Position numbers and translations under genes: made by a program. Positions 17,493 to 26,457 of a DNA stretch of 53,783 nt are shown piece by piece. Location: assembly GCA_031551885.1 (NCBI GenBank), contig JAVBMX010000081.1, positions 1 through 53,783 of the forward strand. Direction: 5' to 3'. This DNA comes from Frigididesulfovibrio sp031551885. GTDB lineage: Bacteria; Desulfobacterota; Desulfovibrionia; Desulfovibrionales; Desulfovibrionaceae. Positions within the stretch are counted from its first letter, which is position 1. Each line of letters opens with the position of its first letter. The notes below the pieces were generated by a model that was not told the DNA's origin, did not search any database, and worked only from the letters and a program-made list of their open reading frames with translations.

Positions 17493-17913
17493 TTGCCGGT
17501 TACGCCTTTTAATAAGCAAAGGCCGTGCCGGCGGAGCAAAATTTTCGAAAAAAATTTTTAGTCAATAAAATAAGCATATTATTGATTCGGCAATTTTCAC
17601 GCTTCGCAAAGAATTTTCTCGCCTGTGCATATCCGCACGTGCGAATGCGCACAATACTTTTCTAGAGAATTATTAGGGCGAATACGCACACTCTCGCGCA
17701 GGCTTAAAAACCCGGAAAGAAAGCTCGACGCACCCTGCCCCGATCCATGTCGGCAGGAGCGAAACACAGGCGAAAAAACGGGCGGAATTCGAGAATCGCC
17801 AGGGCACACCGGCGCTTTCTCGAATTCCGTCCGATGGGAAGACTCTTTCGAATGAACCAGATTCGAGCCTTATTAAATTGGGGGAGCCCAATGGAAATGA
17901 ATGAGGGCCAAGC

Positions 17914-19044
17914 CTAGACGCCGTCTTCCGGGTATGCGGCCGCGACTTGGGCGGCATACGCCGCGAAACGGCCTTCGCGGATGGCCTCGCGCGCGCCGCG
18001 CACCAGGTCCAAGAAGTACGTCAGATTATGTACGGAGTTCAGGCGGAAGGCGCTGATCTCGCCGGAGTGCTGCAGGTGGCGCAGATAGGCCCGGGAAAAG
18101 GTGCGGCACGTGTAGCAGGAACAGGCCGGATCCAACGGGCCGTCGTCTTCGGCGTATTCTCTGCGCTTGATGTTGATCTTGCCCCGCGAGGTGTACAGAG
18201 TGCCGTTTCTGGCGTTGCGCGTGGGCAACACGCAATCGAACATGTCGATGCCGTTCGCGATGCCGGTGACGATGTCCAGGGGCGTGCCCACCCCCATCAG
18301 GTAGCGGGGTTTGTCCGCCGGCAGCAGCGGCGCGGTGTGGGCCAGCAGAGCATACATTTCGGCCTTGGGTTCGCCCACGGAAAGCCCCCCCACGGCGAAT
18401 CCGTCGAAGTCGTGTTCGCAAAGCTGCTCCACCGAACGGGTGCGTTGTTCCGGAAAGAACCCGCCCTGAGTGATGGCAAACAGCAGGTTGCCGGCCGTCC
18501 CTTTGGGGTAGGCGGCGCGCGAGCGCAAGGCCCAGCGGGTGGTCAGATCCACGGATTTCGCGGTGTAATCGTAAGGCGTGCCGTAAGCAACGCACTCGTC
18601 CAGGACCATCATGATGTCCGAGTTGAGGTTGCGTTGAATCTCGACAACCTTTTCCGGGGTGAACAGGTGTTTGGAGCCGTCCAGATGGGAACGGAACTCC
18701 ACCCCGTTTTCGCGAATCTTGCGTAATTCCGAAAGGCTGAAGGCCTGAAAACCGCCGGAGTCGGTCAGAATCGGTTTGTCCCAGGCGGCGAAGCAATGCA
18801 GGCCGCCGCGCCGGGCGATCAGATCGTCGCCGGGGCGCAGGTACAGGTGATAGGTGTTGCCGAGGATGATCTCCGCGCCGATGTGTCCGAGGTCGTCCGG
18901 GGCAACGGCTTTGACGCTGCCCACGGTGCCCACGGGCATGAAGATCGGGGTCTGAATCGGGCCGTGGGCCGTGTGCAACGTGCCGAGACGGGCTTTGCCG
19001 TCCACGGCGTGGACGGTGAACGTGCCGGGAGTGGTGTCGGCCAT
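17914..19044 (-). CDS. tgt: Queuine tRNA-ribosyltransferase
   Basis: Tgt exchanges guanine 34 of GUN-anticodon tRNAs for the queuosine precursor preQ1. The 376-aa length fits the family. Visible signatures are TDSGGFQAFSL with the catalytic aspartate region, GVGTPLDIVTGIANGIDMFD with the nucleophile region, LPTRNARNGTLYT, and the zinc site CSCYTC followed by RAYLRH. The frame runs further upstream into purN, but ATG at 19044 gives the family N-terminus (GTFTVHAVDGKARLGTLHT). Its ATG overlaps the purN stop as ATGA, so translation is probably coupled to purN. Confidence 0.97.
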   Translation of the reverse strand: MADTTPGTFTVHAVDGKARLGTLHTAHGPIQTPIFMPVGTVGSVKAVAPDDLGHIGAEIILGNTYHLYLRPGDDLIARRGGLHCFAAWDKPILTDSGGFQAFSLSELRKIRENGVEFRSHLDGSKHLFTPEKVVEIQRNLNSDIMMVLDECVAYGTPYDYTAKSVDLTTRWALRSRAAYPKGTAGNLLFAITQGGFFPEQRTRSVEQLCEHDFDGFAVGGLSVGEPKAEMYALLAHTAPLLPADKPRYLMGVGTPLDIVTGIANGIDMFDCVLPTRNARNGTLYTSRGKINIKRREYAEDDGPLDPACSCYTCRTFSRAYLRHLQHSGEISAFRLNSVHNLTYFLDLVRGAREAIREGRFAAYAAQVAAAYPEDGV

Positions 19045-19733
19045 CAGAAGCCTTCCATGGGCGGGTTGACCAGAAAGGCCCCGCTTTTGGTCGCGCCCAC
19101 TGCGGTCGAGGCTTCCGCGGCGACGCCGGGCAGAAGCCGGACCACGCGGCCCTCCAGGCGCAGGCGATCCTGGGCCAGCCAGTGCACGGCCTGGGGCAGA
19201 ATACGGTGTTCCAGGGCGTGGATGCGCGGCATCAGGTCGTCTTCCGTTTCTCCGGCGTTTACCGGCACGGCGGCTTGAATGACCAGGGGGCCGGAGTCCA
19301 GCTCCTCTTCCACAAAGTGCACGCTGCAACCGGAAATCTTCACCCCGTAAGTCAGGGCGTCCGTTCCGCCGTGCGCGCCGGGAAAGGCGGGCAACAAGGC
19401 CGGATGCAGATTCAGGATGCGCCCGGCATAGGCGCGCACAAAGGGCGCGGACAACAGCCGCATGTACCCGGCCAGGACCACGGCCCGCACCCCGGCCACG
19501 CTCATGGCCGAAAGCATGGCCCGGTCAAAGGCCTCGCGGTCGGCATAGGCCGCGTGCGGCTCGGCCCAGACCGGAATACCCTTCTCGCGGGCGAACTCCA
19601 CGGCTCCGCAGTCGGGTTTGTTGGAAAGCAGCAACGCGACCCGCGCCGCGAGCTTCCCTTCCTCAATGCAGCGAACCAGGGTCTGAAAATTGGACCCCCG
19701 GCCGGAGGCCAAAATCGCCAAAGGCAACATCAT
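19044..19733 (-). CDS. purN: Phosphoribosylglycinamide formyltransferase
   Basis: PurN uses 10-formyl-THF to formylate GAR in step three of purine synthesis. The 229-aa product carries the ASGRGSNFQ phosphate-binding segment, the catalytic NLHPALLPAFPG region and HFVEEELDSGPLVIQ with the catalytic aspartate. A TTG twelve bases upstream is in frame. The ATG at 19733 is preferred because GGAG lies 6 nt ahead. The C-terminus is about 15-25 residues longer than the E. coli enzyme and ends VGATKSGAFLVNPPMEGF. The stop overlaps the tgt start. Confidence 0.95.
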   Translation of the reverse strand: MMLPLAILASGRGSNFQTLVRCIEEGKLAARVALLLSNKPDCGAVEFAREKGIPVWAEPHAAYADREAFDRAMLSAMSVAGVRAVVLAGYMRLLSAPFVRAYAGRILNLHPALLPAFPGAHGGTDALTYGVKISGCSVHFVEEELDSGPLVIQAAVPVNAGETEDDLMPRIHALEHRILPQAVHWLAQDRLRLEGRVVRLLPGVAAEASTAVGATKSGAFLVNPPMEGF

Positions 19734-19875
19734 GCTTTGCTCCAAGGAAAAGATAATGGAAACAATTCAGTATGTCTTGGAATCAATCAAACAGTCAAGT
19801 TTGGGGCTGCAGGCAGAGCTGCGTAAGTTTTCCCCTTGCGTCTCCTACGATGCCATACGCTCGGAGCCTTAGCGT

Positions 19876-20102
19876 ACCGGGCGGCACCAAACCCCGCCTG
19901 GGGGGCATGATTGACTCGGCGCATCGTGCGCCTCGCCCTTCGGGCGCCGTCGGAAGACCTCCGGCATCCATCCGGCTCCTGCCGGATGAGCCCCCAGACC
20001 CCCTCATGCGTCGGCCGGCCCGCGCCAGCGTGGACCGGCCGCCCATGGGGGTGCAGGGGATTCAATCCCCTGCCGGGGGATTGGGGGGACGGAGTCCCCC
20101 AG
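19876..20102 (-). repeat. F1 composite hairpin repeat, copy 1
   Basis: On the minus strand, module A (GGGGGACTCCGTCCCCCC, then GCAGGGGATTGAATCCCC) begins 8 nt after the cstA stop. A variable GC-rich hairpin follows (GGCCGG... / ...CCGGCC). Module C follows (CTCATCCGGCAGGAGCCGG, TCTTCCGACGGCGC, GAGTCAATCATG) and ends in CCCCCCAGGCGGGGTTTGG. The gap between purN and cstA (19734-20110) otherwise holds no gene. Confidence 0.82.
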
Positions 20103-20110
20103 CATCTCAC

Positions 20111-21922
20111 TTATTCCTCCGCAGCCACCAGGACCGTATCGCCATAGCCGTCCAGGGTGGTGGTCTTGATCTTCAAAAGCTCGATCCAGCGCTTGAACGC
20201 GCCGATAAACACGATGACCATGAGGGTCATGATCACGATGCCGAGCCCGGCCAACAGGTATTTCTTGTTGGGGATGTAGTTGCCCGTAATCTGCAGATAA
20301 CCGGCCCACATGGTCATGCCGGCCAGGAAAATGCCGGGCACGGCCGTGCACCACATGTACCTGGCCTTGTTCATACGGATGAGCATGGTGGTGCCGATGA
20401 TCAGGGCGCACGAGGCCAGAAGCTGGTTGCTCATGCCGAACAGGGGCCAAATGGTCGAGATGTCGCCGGTCATGACCAGATATCCCCAGCTGGCCGTAAA
20501 GATCACGCTGGTGGAGACGAGACCGGGCATCCAATTCTTGTCGTTGAACTTGGGCATCACGGCGCCGAGCATTTCCTGCAGGAAGAAACGGCCCACGCGG
20601 GTGCCGGCGTCAACGGCGGTAAGGATGAACACGGCTTCAAACATAACCGCGAAGTGGTACCAGTAGCCCATGAGGTGATCCATGTAGGGCACGCGCGAGA
20701 AGATGTGCGCCATGCCTACGGCCAACGTCACGGCCCCGCCGGGACGGTTGACCAGTTCTTCTTTCACCCCGGCGGCCAGGGCGGGCAGATCCTGCACCGA
20801 CATGCCGAGCTTGGCCATGACTTCGGGCGTGGTGTTGATGGCGAAGTAGTCGCCCGGCACCAGCGTGCAGGCGGCGATCAGGGCCATGATGGCCACAAAG
20901 CCTTCGGTCAGCATGGCGCCGTAGCCTACAAACAGGATGTCGCGCTCACTGCCGATCATCTTGGGCGTGGTGCCGGTGCCGATGATGGCGTGAAAACCCG
21001 AAACCGCGCCGCAGGCAATGGTGATGAACAGGAAGGGGAACACCGGGCCGCCGATGATCGGGCCGCCGCCGGCCGTGAACTTGGTCACGGACTCCATGAG
21101 CAGCTCGGGCCGGACAAAGAAGATGCCCCCGGCCAGCATGATCACGGTGCCGATCTTCAGATAGGTGGAAAGGTAGTCACGCGGGCACAGCAACAGCCAG
21201 ACCGGCAGCACGGAGGCGAAGAATCCGTAGAGGGGAATGCCGAAAGCGATGGCGGGCTTGCTGAAGGTGAACATGGACGCCAGGGTGGGGTTTTCGGCCA
21301 CATACGGCCCGGCGAGAATGGCCAGGACCAGAAGTCCCACGCCGATAAGGCTCGCGCCTTTGACGTCGTCGGGGCGGATATACTGCATGTACACGCCCAT
21401 GATCAGGGCGATGGGCAGGGTGGCGACAACCGTGAAGGTGGCCCACGGGCTGTTGTACATGGCGTTGACCACCGCGATGGAAAGCCCGGCGAGGGTCAGA
21501 ATGAGTATGAACAGCACCGCCCACGAAGCCACAAAGCCGATGGGTTTGCTGATTTCCTTGGAGGCGATGGTGGCCAGGCTTTTACCTTGGTGACGCACCG
21601 AAGCGAAGAGCACCACCATGTCGTGCACCGCGCCGCCAAGCACGCAACCGACCAGAATCCACAGGGTTCCCGGAAGATACCCGAACTGAGCGGCCAACAC
21701 CGGACCGATGAGCGGGCCGGCGGCGGCAATGGCGGCAAAGTGGTGGCCGAACAGCACATACTTGTTGGTTTTCACGTAGTCGTGCCCGTCGGAGAATTTT
21801 TCCGCCGGGGTCACCCGGTCGGGCTTCAACTCCAGCACCTTGCGCGCCAGGAACAGGCCGTAGAACCTGTACGCGATGGCGAAAACGCAAAGCGCCGCAA
21901 ACACAAGCGTCAAGGCGTTCAT
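20111..21922 (-). CDS. cstA: Carbon starvation protein CstA-family transporter
   Basis: CstA-family proteins are large inner-membrane carriers for pyruvate or peptides, induced on carbon limitation in enterics. The 603-aa product is almost entirely hydrophobic, with about 16-18 predicted helices. It shows family stretches FGHHFAAIAAAGPLIGPVLA near residue 60, GGAVHDMVVL, and SGFHAIIGTGTTPKMI. Length is in the shorter CstA/YjiY class. ATG at 21922 follows a GGAGG site. A TTGACG box about 80 nt upstream on the same strand could be a -35, but the -10 is poor. It is followed within 8 nt by an F1 repeat. Substrate is not readable from sequence. Confidence 0.95.
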   Translation of the reverse strand: MNALTLVFAALCVFAIAYRFYGLFLARKVLELKPDRVTPAEKFSDGHDYVKTNKYVLFGHHFAAIAAAGPLIGPVLAAQFGYLPGTLWILVGCVLGGAVHDMVVLFASVRHQGKSLATIASKEISKPIGFVASWAVLFILILTLAGLSIAVVNAMYNSPWATFTVVATLPIALIMGVYMQYIRPDDVKGASLIGVGLLVLAILAGPYVAENPTLASMFTFSKPAIAFGIPLYGFFASVLPVWLLLCPRDYLSTYLKIGTVIMLAGGIFFVRPELLMESVTKFTAGGGPIIGGPVFPFLFITIACGAVSGFHAIIGTGTTPKMIGSERDILFVGYGAMLTEGFVAIMALIAACTLVPGDYFAINTTPEVMAKLGMSVQDLPALAAGVKEELVNRPGGAVTLAVGMAHIFSRVPYMDHLMGYWYHFAVMFEAVFILTAVDAGTRVGRFFLQEMLGAVMPKFNDKNWMPGLVSTSVIFTASWGYLVMTGDISTIWPLFGMSNQLLASCALIIGTTMLIRMNKARYMWCTAVPGIFLAGMTMWAGYLQITGNYIPNKKYLLAGLGIVIMTLMVIVFIGAFKRWIELLKIKTTTLDGYGDTVLVAAEE

Positions 21923-22639
21923 AAACCTCTACCTCCAAGTTCTGGTATGCGGGTTCCAGTACAAGCGACACGTTACCATATCTACCGACAGCGGCGCTCC
22001 GTCAAGTTCTTTATCACACGTAGAAATGTATAGAGCCACAATGATATAACGGTATATTCCGTGGAGTTTTGCCCCTTCCGTTCCGGTTCCTTTATCCGGC
22101 GTTTCGGGTAACGCCCGCTTTGTTTCGTCGGAACGGCAAGCCCTTCCCCCGAGCAAGACCGTTCACCCTTTCAGCGACGGAAACGCTCCGCGTGATTTTT
22201 CAACCGAGGCCTTTTTCCGGTGCTCCGCAAAGCTCTCGCGGCGCGTCTTCCGCCAGCTCGGGCCGCAAGCCGGACGCCGGCAGGGGAAGATTTTCCCGGC
22301 GCGAGGCGTCCCGACCCCATCCACGCCGCATTCCGACAGGCCGACAAACCCCGCCGCCCCAAGGCCGGCTCTCATTAAAACGCCGCCCGCCGCAAAGCCG
22401 CCTTTTCCCGTCCGGCTGCGTCGCAAGGTAAAAATCGACCTCGCAGTATTTCAATACAGCTTCACCCCATTTTTGCCTTGCTCCTTGCCGACCGAAAAAT
22501 TTCAACTTCTCACGGGCGGCGTTTTAATGAGAGCCGGCCCTAGATTTCAGGTCGTTTCCCGCATATATTCAAACCGCACTGCTGCCGTTCCCCCCGCGCC
22601 TTCCCGACGCCCGAGGAATCGCGCATTGGGAGAGACTCA
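21923..22639. other. 717-bp intergenic region between divergent cstA and the EamA gene
   Basis: It contains the upstream region of cstA, a GC-rich stretch without a credible gene (22080-22360) and a 177-bp inverted-repeat element at 22363-22539. Short open frames here lack ribosome-binding sites and protein-like composition. Confidence 0.7.
22363..22539. mobile_element. MITE-like element, 27-bp perfect inverted ends
   Basis: The arms at 22363-22389 and 22513-22539 are perfect 27-bp inverted repeats beginning GGCCGGCTCTCATTAAAACG. Nested inside are GCAAGGTAAAAAT and its near-perfect inverse ATTTTTGCCTTGC (one mismatch) around a central GTATTTCAATAC. The element therefore folds as a double hairpin. 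No coding frame is present and I see no clear target duplication. Confidence 0.75.
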
Positions 22640-23527
22640 ATGCAAAAAAAGTCCATCGGAATCGGTCCTTTTCTGGTCTTGGCCGGGGCGCTGTGCTTCA
22701 GCACGTCGGGTCTCAGCCAGGCCATCGCCCCGGAAGGGGCTTCGCCCTTTACGGTCACCGCCCTGCGCCTGTTCGGCGGCGGCTGCGCCCTGCTGCTCTG
22801 GTGCATCTGGCGAAGGCTTTTGCCGCGCCGGGGGAACTGGCCCTTCAAATACATGCTGCCTGCCGTTCTGGGACTTATCGGCTGCACCCTGTTCTTTTTC
22901 ATCGGCACAGCCCGCGCCGGAGTGGTCGTGGGCACCGTGGTGACCATCGGCTCCATTCCGATTATGTCCGCCCTGCTCGGCATGCTTTTTTTAAGGGAAC
23001 GCCCGGCCAGGGCCTGGTATCCGGCCACGGGGGTGGCCATTCTGGGTCTGACGCTGCTGCAGCGCGACGGCGTCGGCGCCATCGACCCGCTCGCCTTGCT
23101 GCCGTCGCTCACGGCGGCACTCTCTTACGCCGTATTCATGGTGTCCGGCAAAACCCTCACCCGCACCCATCCGCCGGAGACGGTCCAGATGGTGCTTTCC
23201 CTTTTGGCCGGGGCCTGCCTGCTGCCCGCCTGCTTCATCTTCCCCATGGAGTGGGTGCTGACCCTCAAGGGAACGATGGTGGCCCTGAACCTGGCGGTCA
23301 TCACCTCGGCCATGGCCTTCAGCCTCGTCCTGGCCGGTCTGCGCACAACGCTTACGGCCACGGCTTCAACCCTGGGGCTGGCCGAACCGCTGTGTGCTTC
23401 TTTAATGGGGATTTTTTACCTGGGCGAGCCGGTGACTCCGTCGATTTTAACGGGTCTGCTGTGCATCTTCGCGGCCATGATCATCCTGATCGCCTTCCCG
23501 CAACGGAACGCGCAACCGTCGCCGTAG
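22640..23527 (+). CDS. EamA/DMT-family transporter
   Basis: This 295-aa inner-membrane protein has about ten hydrophobic helices in two homologous halves, the EamA (drug/metabolite transporter) arrangement. Motifs include the first-helix stretch AGALCFSTSGLSQAIAP and, in the second half, LGLAEPLCASLMGIFYLGEP, which is typical of the family's EP-containing segment. ATG at 22640 gives the basic MQKKSIGIGPFLV start. The substrate cannot be deduced. The gene stands alone between the 177-bp element and an F1 repeat. Confidence 0.92.
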   Translation: MQKKSIGIGPFLVLAGALCFSTSGLSQAIAPEGASPFTVTALRLFGGGCALLLWCIWRRLLPRRGNWPFKYMLPAVLGLIGCTLFFFIGTARAGVVVGTVVTIGSIPIMSALLGMLFLRERPARAWYPATGVAILGLTLLQRDGVGAIDPLALLPSLTAALSYAVFMVSGKTLTRTHPPETVQMVLSLLAGACLLPACFIFPMEWVLTLKGTMVALNLAVITSAMAFSLVLAGLRTTLTATASTLGLAEPLCASLMGIFYLGEPVTPSILTGLLCIFAAMIILIAFPQRNAQPSP

Positions 23528-23645
23528 CCTGCATATTTGCTTTTTGGAGGGGCATAAACAGCGCCGCGCGGGCCAACCGGCAGGCGGCACTCTCGCGATA
23601 TTACCAAAGTCGTCTTGCAACAGCACGGGCGGCACCTCCAAACCA

Positions 23646-23957
23646 CCCAGCATGGGGATTGAATCCCCTTGACCCTCTTCGTTCGAAAGCCCACCTGCTG
23701 TGCAAGTGTGCTTTCGGACTTCTACGTGGTGCGGGGTTCATCCGGCAGTAGTTGGATACCGGAGGTCTTCAGATGGAGCGCACACCGAGTCAAGTCATTA
23801 ATCTGGCTGAGCGGCAACAAACTTTGCCTGAGGGATGCGCCCCTCAAATGCCCTCCTCTGTCGGCAAACCGGTGTAAAACACCAGTTTGCCGACAATGGG
23901 GGGTGCAAGGGATTGAATCCCCTGCCAGAGGGATTGGGGGACAGAGTCCCCCCAATT
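23646..23957. repeat. F1 composite repeats, copies 2a and 2b, head to head
   Basis: Copy 2a (plus, about 23646-23815) has a truncated module A (GGGGATTGAATCCCCTT). Its own hairpin follows (GAAAGC... / ...GCTTTC), then module C (TTCATCCGGCAGTAGTTGGA, GGAGGTCTTC, GAGTCAAGTCATT). Copy 2b (minus, 23957-about 23865) has a complete module A and a different hairpin with arms TGTCGGCAAAC / GTTTGCCGACA. The 448-bp gap between the EamA gene and the CAP gene holds nothing else recognisable. Confidence 0.78.
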
Positions 23958-23975
23958 AATTGGATGGACTGCCCT

Positions 23976-25508
23976 TTAATCCAAACGCATGGCTCCGCCG
24001 GAAAGCGGCGCGGTCAGCGTGAGCACCCGGATGCCGCCGGCCTCGCCGGTGCCGGCTTCGGTGTAATCCGGATTCATCATGTTCCGGCACTGGCTTTCGT
24101 TGCCCAGCCAATTTTTCAGGGCGGCCTCGGCTGAAGGCGTGCCGGAGGCGATGTTTTCCGCCAGAACGGCCCAGGTGTACCCGGCCTCGGTCAGGCGGTT
24201 TCCGGCCCTGCGGCCGTCCGGGGAAACCGGAGAAAAATACCCCCGCGCCAACATGTCCGCCGCATGCGCGGCCGCGACGCGCGCAACCAGCGGATTTTCC
24301 CGCAACGGCGGGACGGCGGGCATTCGCTCCCTGCCGCACAAATATCCCTTGCTGCGCACCTCATTGACCCGGCGCAACAACTCGGCGTCCACCTGCCCGC
24401 CTCCGGCGGGAGCCTGCGGCGGAACGTTCGCGACCCTGCCGGAACGCTCCACGTCCGTGGCGGTTGAGACGCCGTTTTTCGAGTAGACCGGCGGCACCGG
24501 CTGGGCCGGAGCGGGATCACCGGTTTCCAAAGACAGAGGGCTTTTCACAAAGGTCTCGGGCAGGGGCGCTCCGGCGGCGGCCGCCGCGGCGTCCGCCTCG
24601 GCCGAGGCGATGGTCGGCTCCGGCTCGTTGCCCGGAATGGCGTCAACGTGGATGCCCTGAGCCGCGAGGGTTTCCCCCGCATCTTCCGGCAGGGCTCCCG
24701 GCAGGTTCGCGGGCACCCGCACCCCGTTGCTGCCCGGCGAGTAGGTCGTGGGCAGAGGCTTGCCGTCCGGGCCGGTCAAAATGGGTCCCGGATGGCCGAT
24801 ATCCGGCAGGTCGTCCCCCGCTCCGGAAGCCGCCGCCCCGCCGGTCACGGCGGTTATCGGGCCGGGGGTGGCTTCATAAAGAGGCGTGACGCCTTCGCGG
24901 GAAACCGGCGCCGGCGTTACGGGCGCGGCTTCATACAGGGGAGTGACGCCTTCGCGCGGGACCGGCATCGGCGTCACGGGCGCGGCCTGCACCGGCGCCC
25001 CGCCTTGAAGCGGCGCATCCGGTTGGTAGGCCGGCACATACTGCGGTTCGCGGGCGGCCAAGAGCACCGCCCATCCGCCCTGGACCTTGGCCACGCCCAC
25101 GTATGCGAACTGCGGCGAACGCAACTGCGGGCACCAGCCGGACTTCAGGCCGTTGGCGGCATCCTGCGGAATCGAACCATGCACGATGGTGAAAAAAGAC
25201 GGTATGCCCGCCAGCCCGTTCGCGGCTGCGAAAGCGTCGTAGGAACCGGGGTTGGACGCCGCCCGTCCGGCCAGAGTGCGCAGGGTTTCCAAGGGCGTCA
25301 GCGAGGCCGGGGGAGGCGTTGGTATGCCGTCGCAGCCGACGGGGCTGCGGCGTTCCCGATCAATCAAAAAGGCGGGCACGACGCCGTCGTCCGCCCCGGC
25401 CGGAACCGGCGCGACGGCAACGCCGCAAAGTGATGCCGCAAGCAGAAGGGGGAGCGAAAAAAGACGGGCGCGGTGGATGGTTGCGGTCAAAATAGATTTA
25501 CCGAGCAT
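23976..25508 (-). CDS. Exported CAP/SCP-domain protein with a long proline-rich linker
   Basis: The 510-aa product has a signal peptide (basic start, hydrophobic LFSLPLLLAASLCGVAVA, cleavage near PAGA). A conserved N-terminal domain with two cysteines follows, including SFFTIVHGSIP and GWCPQLRSPQFAYVGVAKV. A low-complexity Pro/Ala linker at about 175-380 contains two near-identical copies of an 18-residue unit ending REGVTPLYE. A C-terminal CAP domain at about 385-510 shows AAHAADMLARGYFSP, LAENIASG and the SQCRNMMNPDYTEAGTG stretch. CAP proteins act outside the cytoplasm with varied roles. ATG 25508 is chosen for its AGAGGA site and the signal peptide. It is divergent from the next gene. Confidence 0.88.
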   Translation of the reverse strand: MLGKSILTATIHRARLFSLPLLLAASLCGVAVAPVPAGADDGVVPAFLIDRERRSPVGCDGIPTPPPASLTPLETLRTLAGRAASNPGSYDAFAAANGLAGIPSFFTIVHGSIPQDAANGLKSGWCPQLRSPQFAYVGVAKVQGGWAVLLAAREPQYVPAYQPDAPLQGGAPVQAAPVTPMPVPREGVTPLYEAAPVTPAPVSREGVTPLYEATPGPITAVTGGAAASGAGDDLPDIGHPGPILTGPDGKPLPTTYSPGSNGVRVPANLPGALPEDAGETLAAQGIHVDAIPGNEPEPTIASAEADAAAAAAGAPLPETFVKSPLSLETGDPAPAQPVPPVYSKNGVSTATDVERSGRVANVPPQAPAGGGQVDAELLRRVNEVRSKGYLCGRERMPAVPPLRENPLVARVAAAHAADMLARGYFSPVSPDGRRAGNRLTEAGYTWAVLAENIASGTPSAEAALKNWLGNESQCRNMMNPDYTEAGTGEAGGIRVLTLTAPLSGGAMRLD

Positions 25509-25643
25509 GGTTTCCTCTAAAAATTTCCGGGACGGCACCGTCCCAGAAGGGGGTTTCGACAAGGGGCGGCAAAGATTTTCTCTCTCCGTAGCGGTATACT
25601 ACTCCACTTGCCAACGCTCCGCAAGAAAGGTAAAAGTGCGCTA

Positions 25644-26435
25644 ATGGACGGTTTTCGCGACATGCTCCGACTACGTCGGATTCTCTTCCGTACGGCCCTG
25701 GCCGTCCTTTTTTTGCTGCTTTGCCGGCCCTCGGCCGTCATGGGCGCGGCCGCCAAGCTCACTCCGGAAAAAGAACGCTACTACCGGGCCGTCTACGTGC
25801 TCCAATCGTTCGGAGGCCCGGCCGCCGAGGAGCAGGTGGAGATTCCCGCCAAGGTGCGACGCAGCGACGAAGCCGAAAGCCTGCGCTTTCACCCCGACCG
25901 TTCGCTGGTGTTGCGCGAATTGGCGGGCGACCTGGACGAAGTCGCCACGAATATTCCGGAGGCCCGCCTGTTCGGGGCGTATGCCCGGCTTTCTCTCGGC
26001 GATCGCCGACGGGCGGCCGATCTGCTGAGCCGGTATGTTTCCGACGCTCCCTACGCGGCCAGGCATTATGAAATTTTGTGCCGTACGCTCCAATCGTTGG
26101 GCGACACCGTCTCTCTATACTTGATCTGCCGCGAATGGCAGGAGCGCGACCCTTCCTGCCGCCCGGAACGTCTGCTGGTCACCTGGAAAACCCTGCTCGC
26201 CATGGGACGTTTCGACGAAGCCCGCACGATCGTAACCAACGACGCGACCTGCCTTGGCCTTGACGGCCCCCTGTACGCGGCCCGCGCCGCCGAAGCCGCC
26301 GGGGATTACAACGGGGCGGAAGATCTGGTGGAAGCCGCCTGCCGTCAGAAACCGGCGGAGGAAACACGAATTCGCGCATCTTGGCAACGCCTGCGCGGCA
26401 TGCCTGTCGCTGTTCCCCCCAAGACGGAAGAGTGA
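25644..26435 (+). CDS. Exported TPR-like protein of unknown function
   Basis: The 263-aa product has a basic N-terminus and one hydrophobic segment (TALAVLFLLLCRPSAVMGAAA, about 15-35), fitting a signal peptide or anchor. The remainder is helical with TPR-like pairs such as ARLFGAYARLSLGDRRRAADLL and AARAAEAAGDYNGAEDLVEAA. ATG at 25644 is used. A TTG at 25608 is in frame, and ATG at 25662 is possible, since the ribosome-binding site is weak. It diverges from the CAP-domain gene across 135 bp and converges on the broken HEAT-like gene. Membership of a larger family is not clear. Confidence 0.82.
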   Translation: MDGFRDMLRLRRILFRTALAVLFLLLCRPSAVMGAAAKLTPEKERYYRAVYVLQSFGGPAAEEQVEIPAKVRRSDEAESLRFHPDRSLVLRELAGDLDEVATNIPEARLFGAYARLSLGDRRRAADLLSRYVSDAPYAARHYEILCRTLQSLGDTVSLYLICREWQERDPSCRPERLLVTWKTLLAMGRFDEARTIVTNDATCLGLDGPLYAARAAEAAGDYNGAEDLVEAACRQKPAEETRIRASWQRLRGMPVAVPPKTEE

Positions 26436-26457
26436 AGCCCCGACCCGACGGAACGGC

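Larger units (their letters stand above)
17046..17913. other. 868-bp non-coding, repeat-rich gap
   Basis: No open frame here looks like a real gene. The gap contains an F2 repeat (17235-17343), an array of hairpins with poly-G loops (17349-17492), an AT-rich stretch at about 17540-17600, and a long hairpin at 17783-17829. That last hairpin has 13-bp outer arms (CGGAATTCGAGAA) and inner CGCC/GGCG pairing. It lies 85 nt downstream of the tgt stop and may end that transcript, although it lacks a T-tract. Confidence 0.75.

Noticed and set aside
17079..17519. Proline-rich open frames over the G-run region
   Set aside because: They arise from G and C homopolymers and hairpins, and have no start signals or protein-like composition.
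19772..22033. 753-aa open frame on the plus strand
   Set aside because: It lies antisense to cstA, is His/Gly/Gln-rich, and has no recognisable domain. cstA on the other strand is unmistakable.
23646..23957. CRISPR-like alternation of repeats and unique spacers
   Set aside because: There are only two copies, in opposite orientation; the units are long, self-complementary and dispersed in the genome rather than arrayed, and no cas genes are present.
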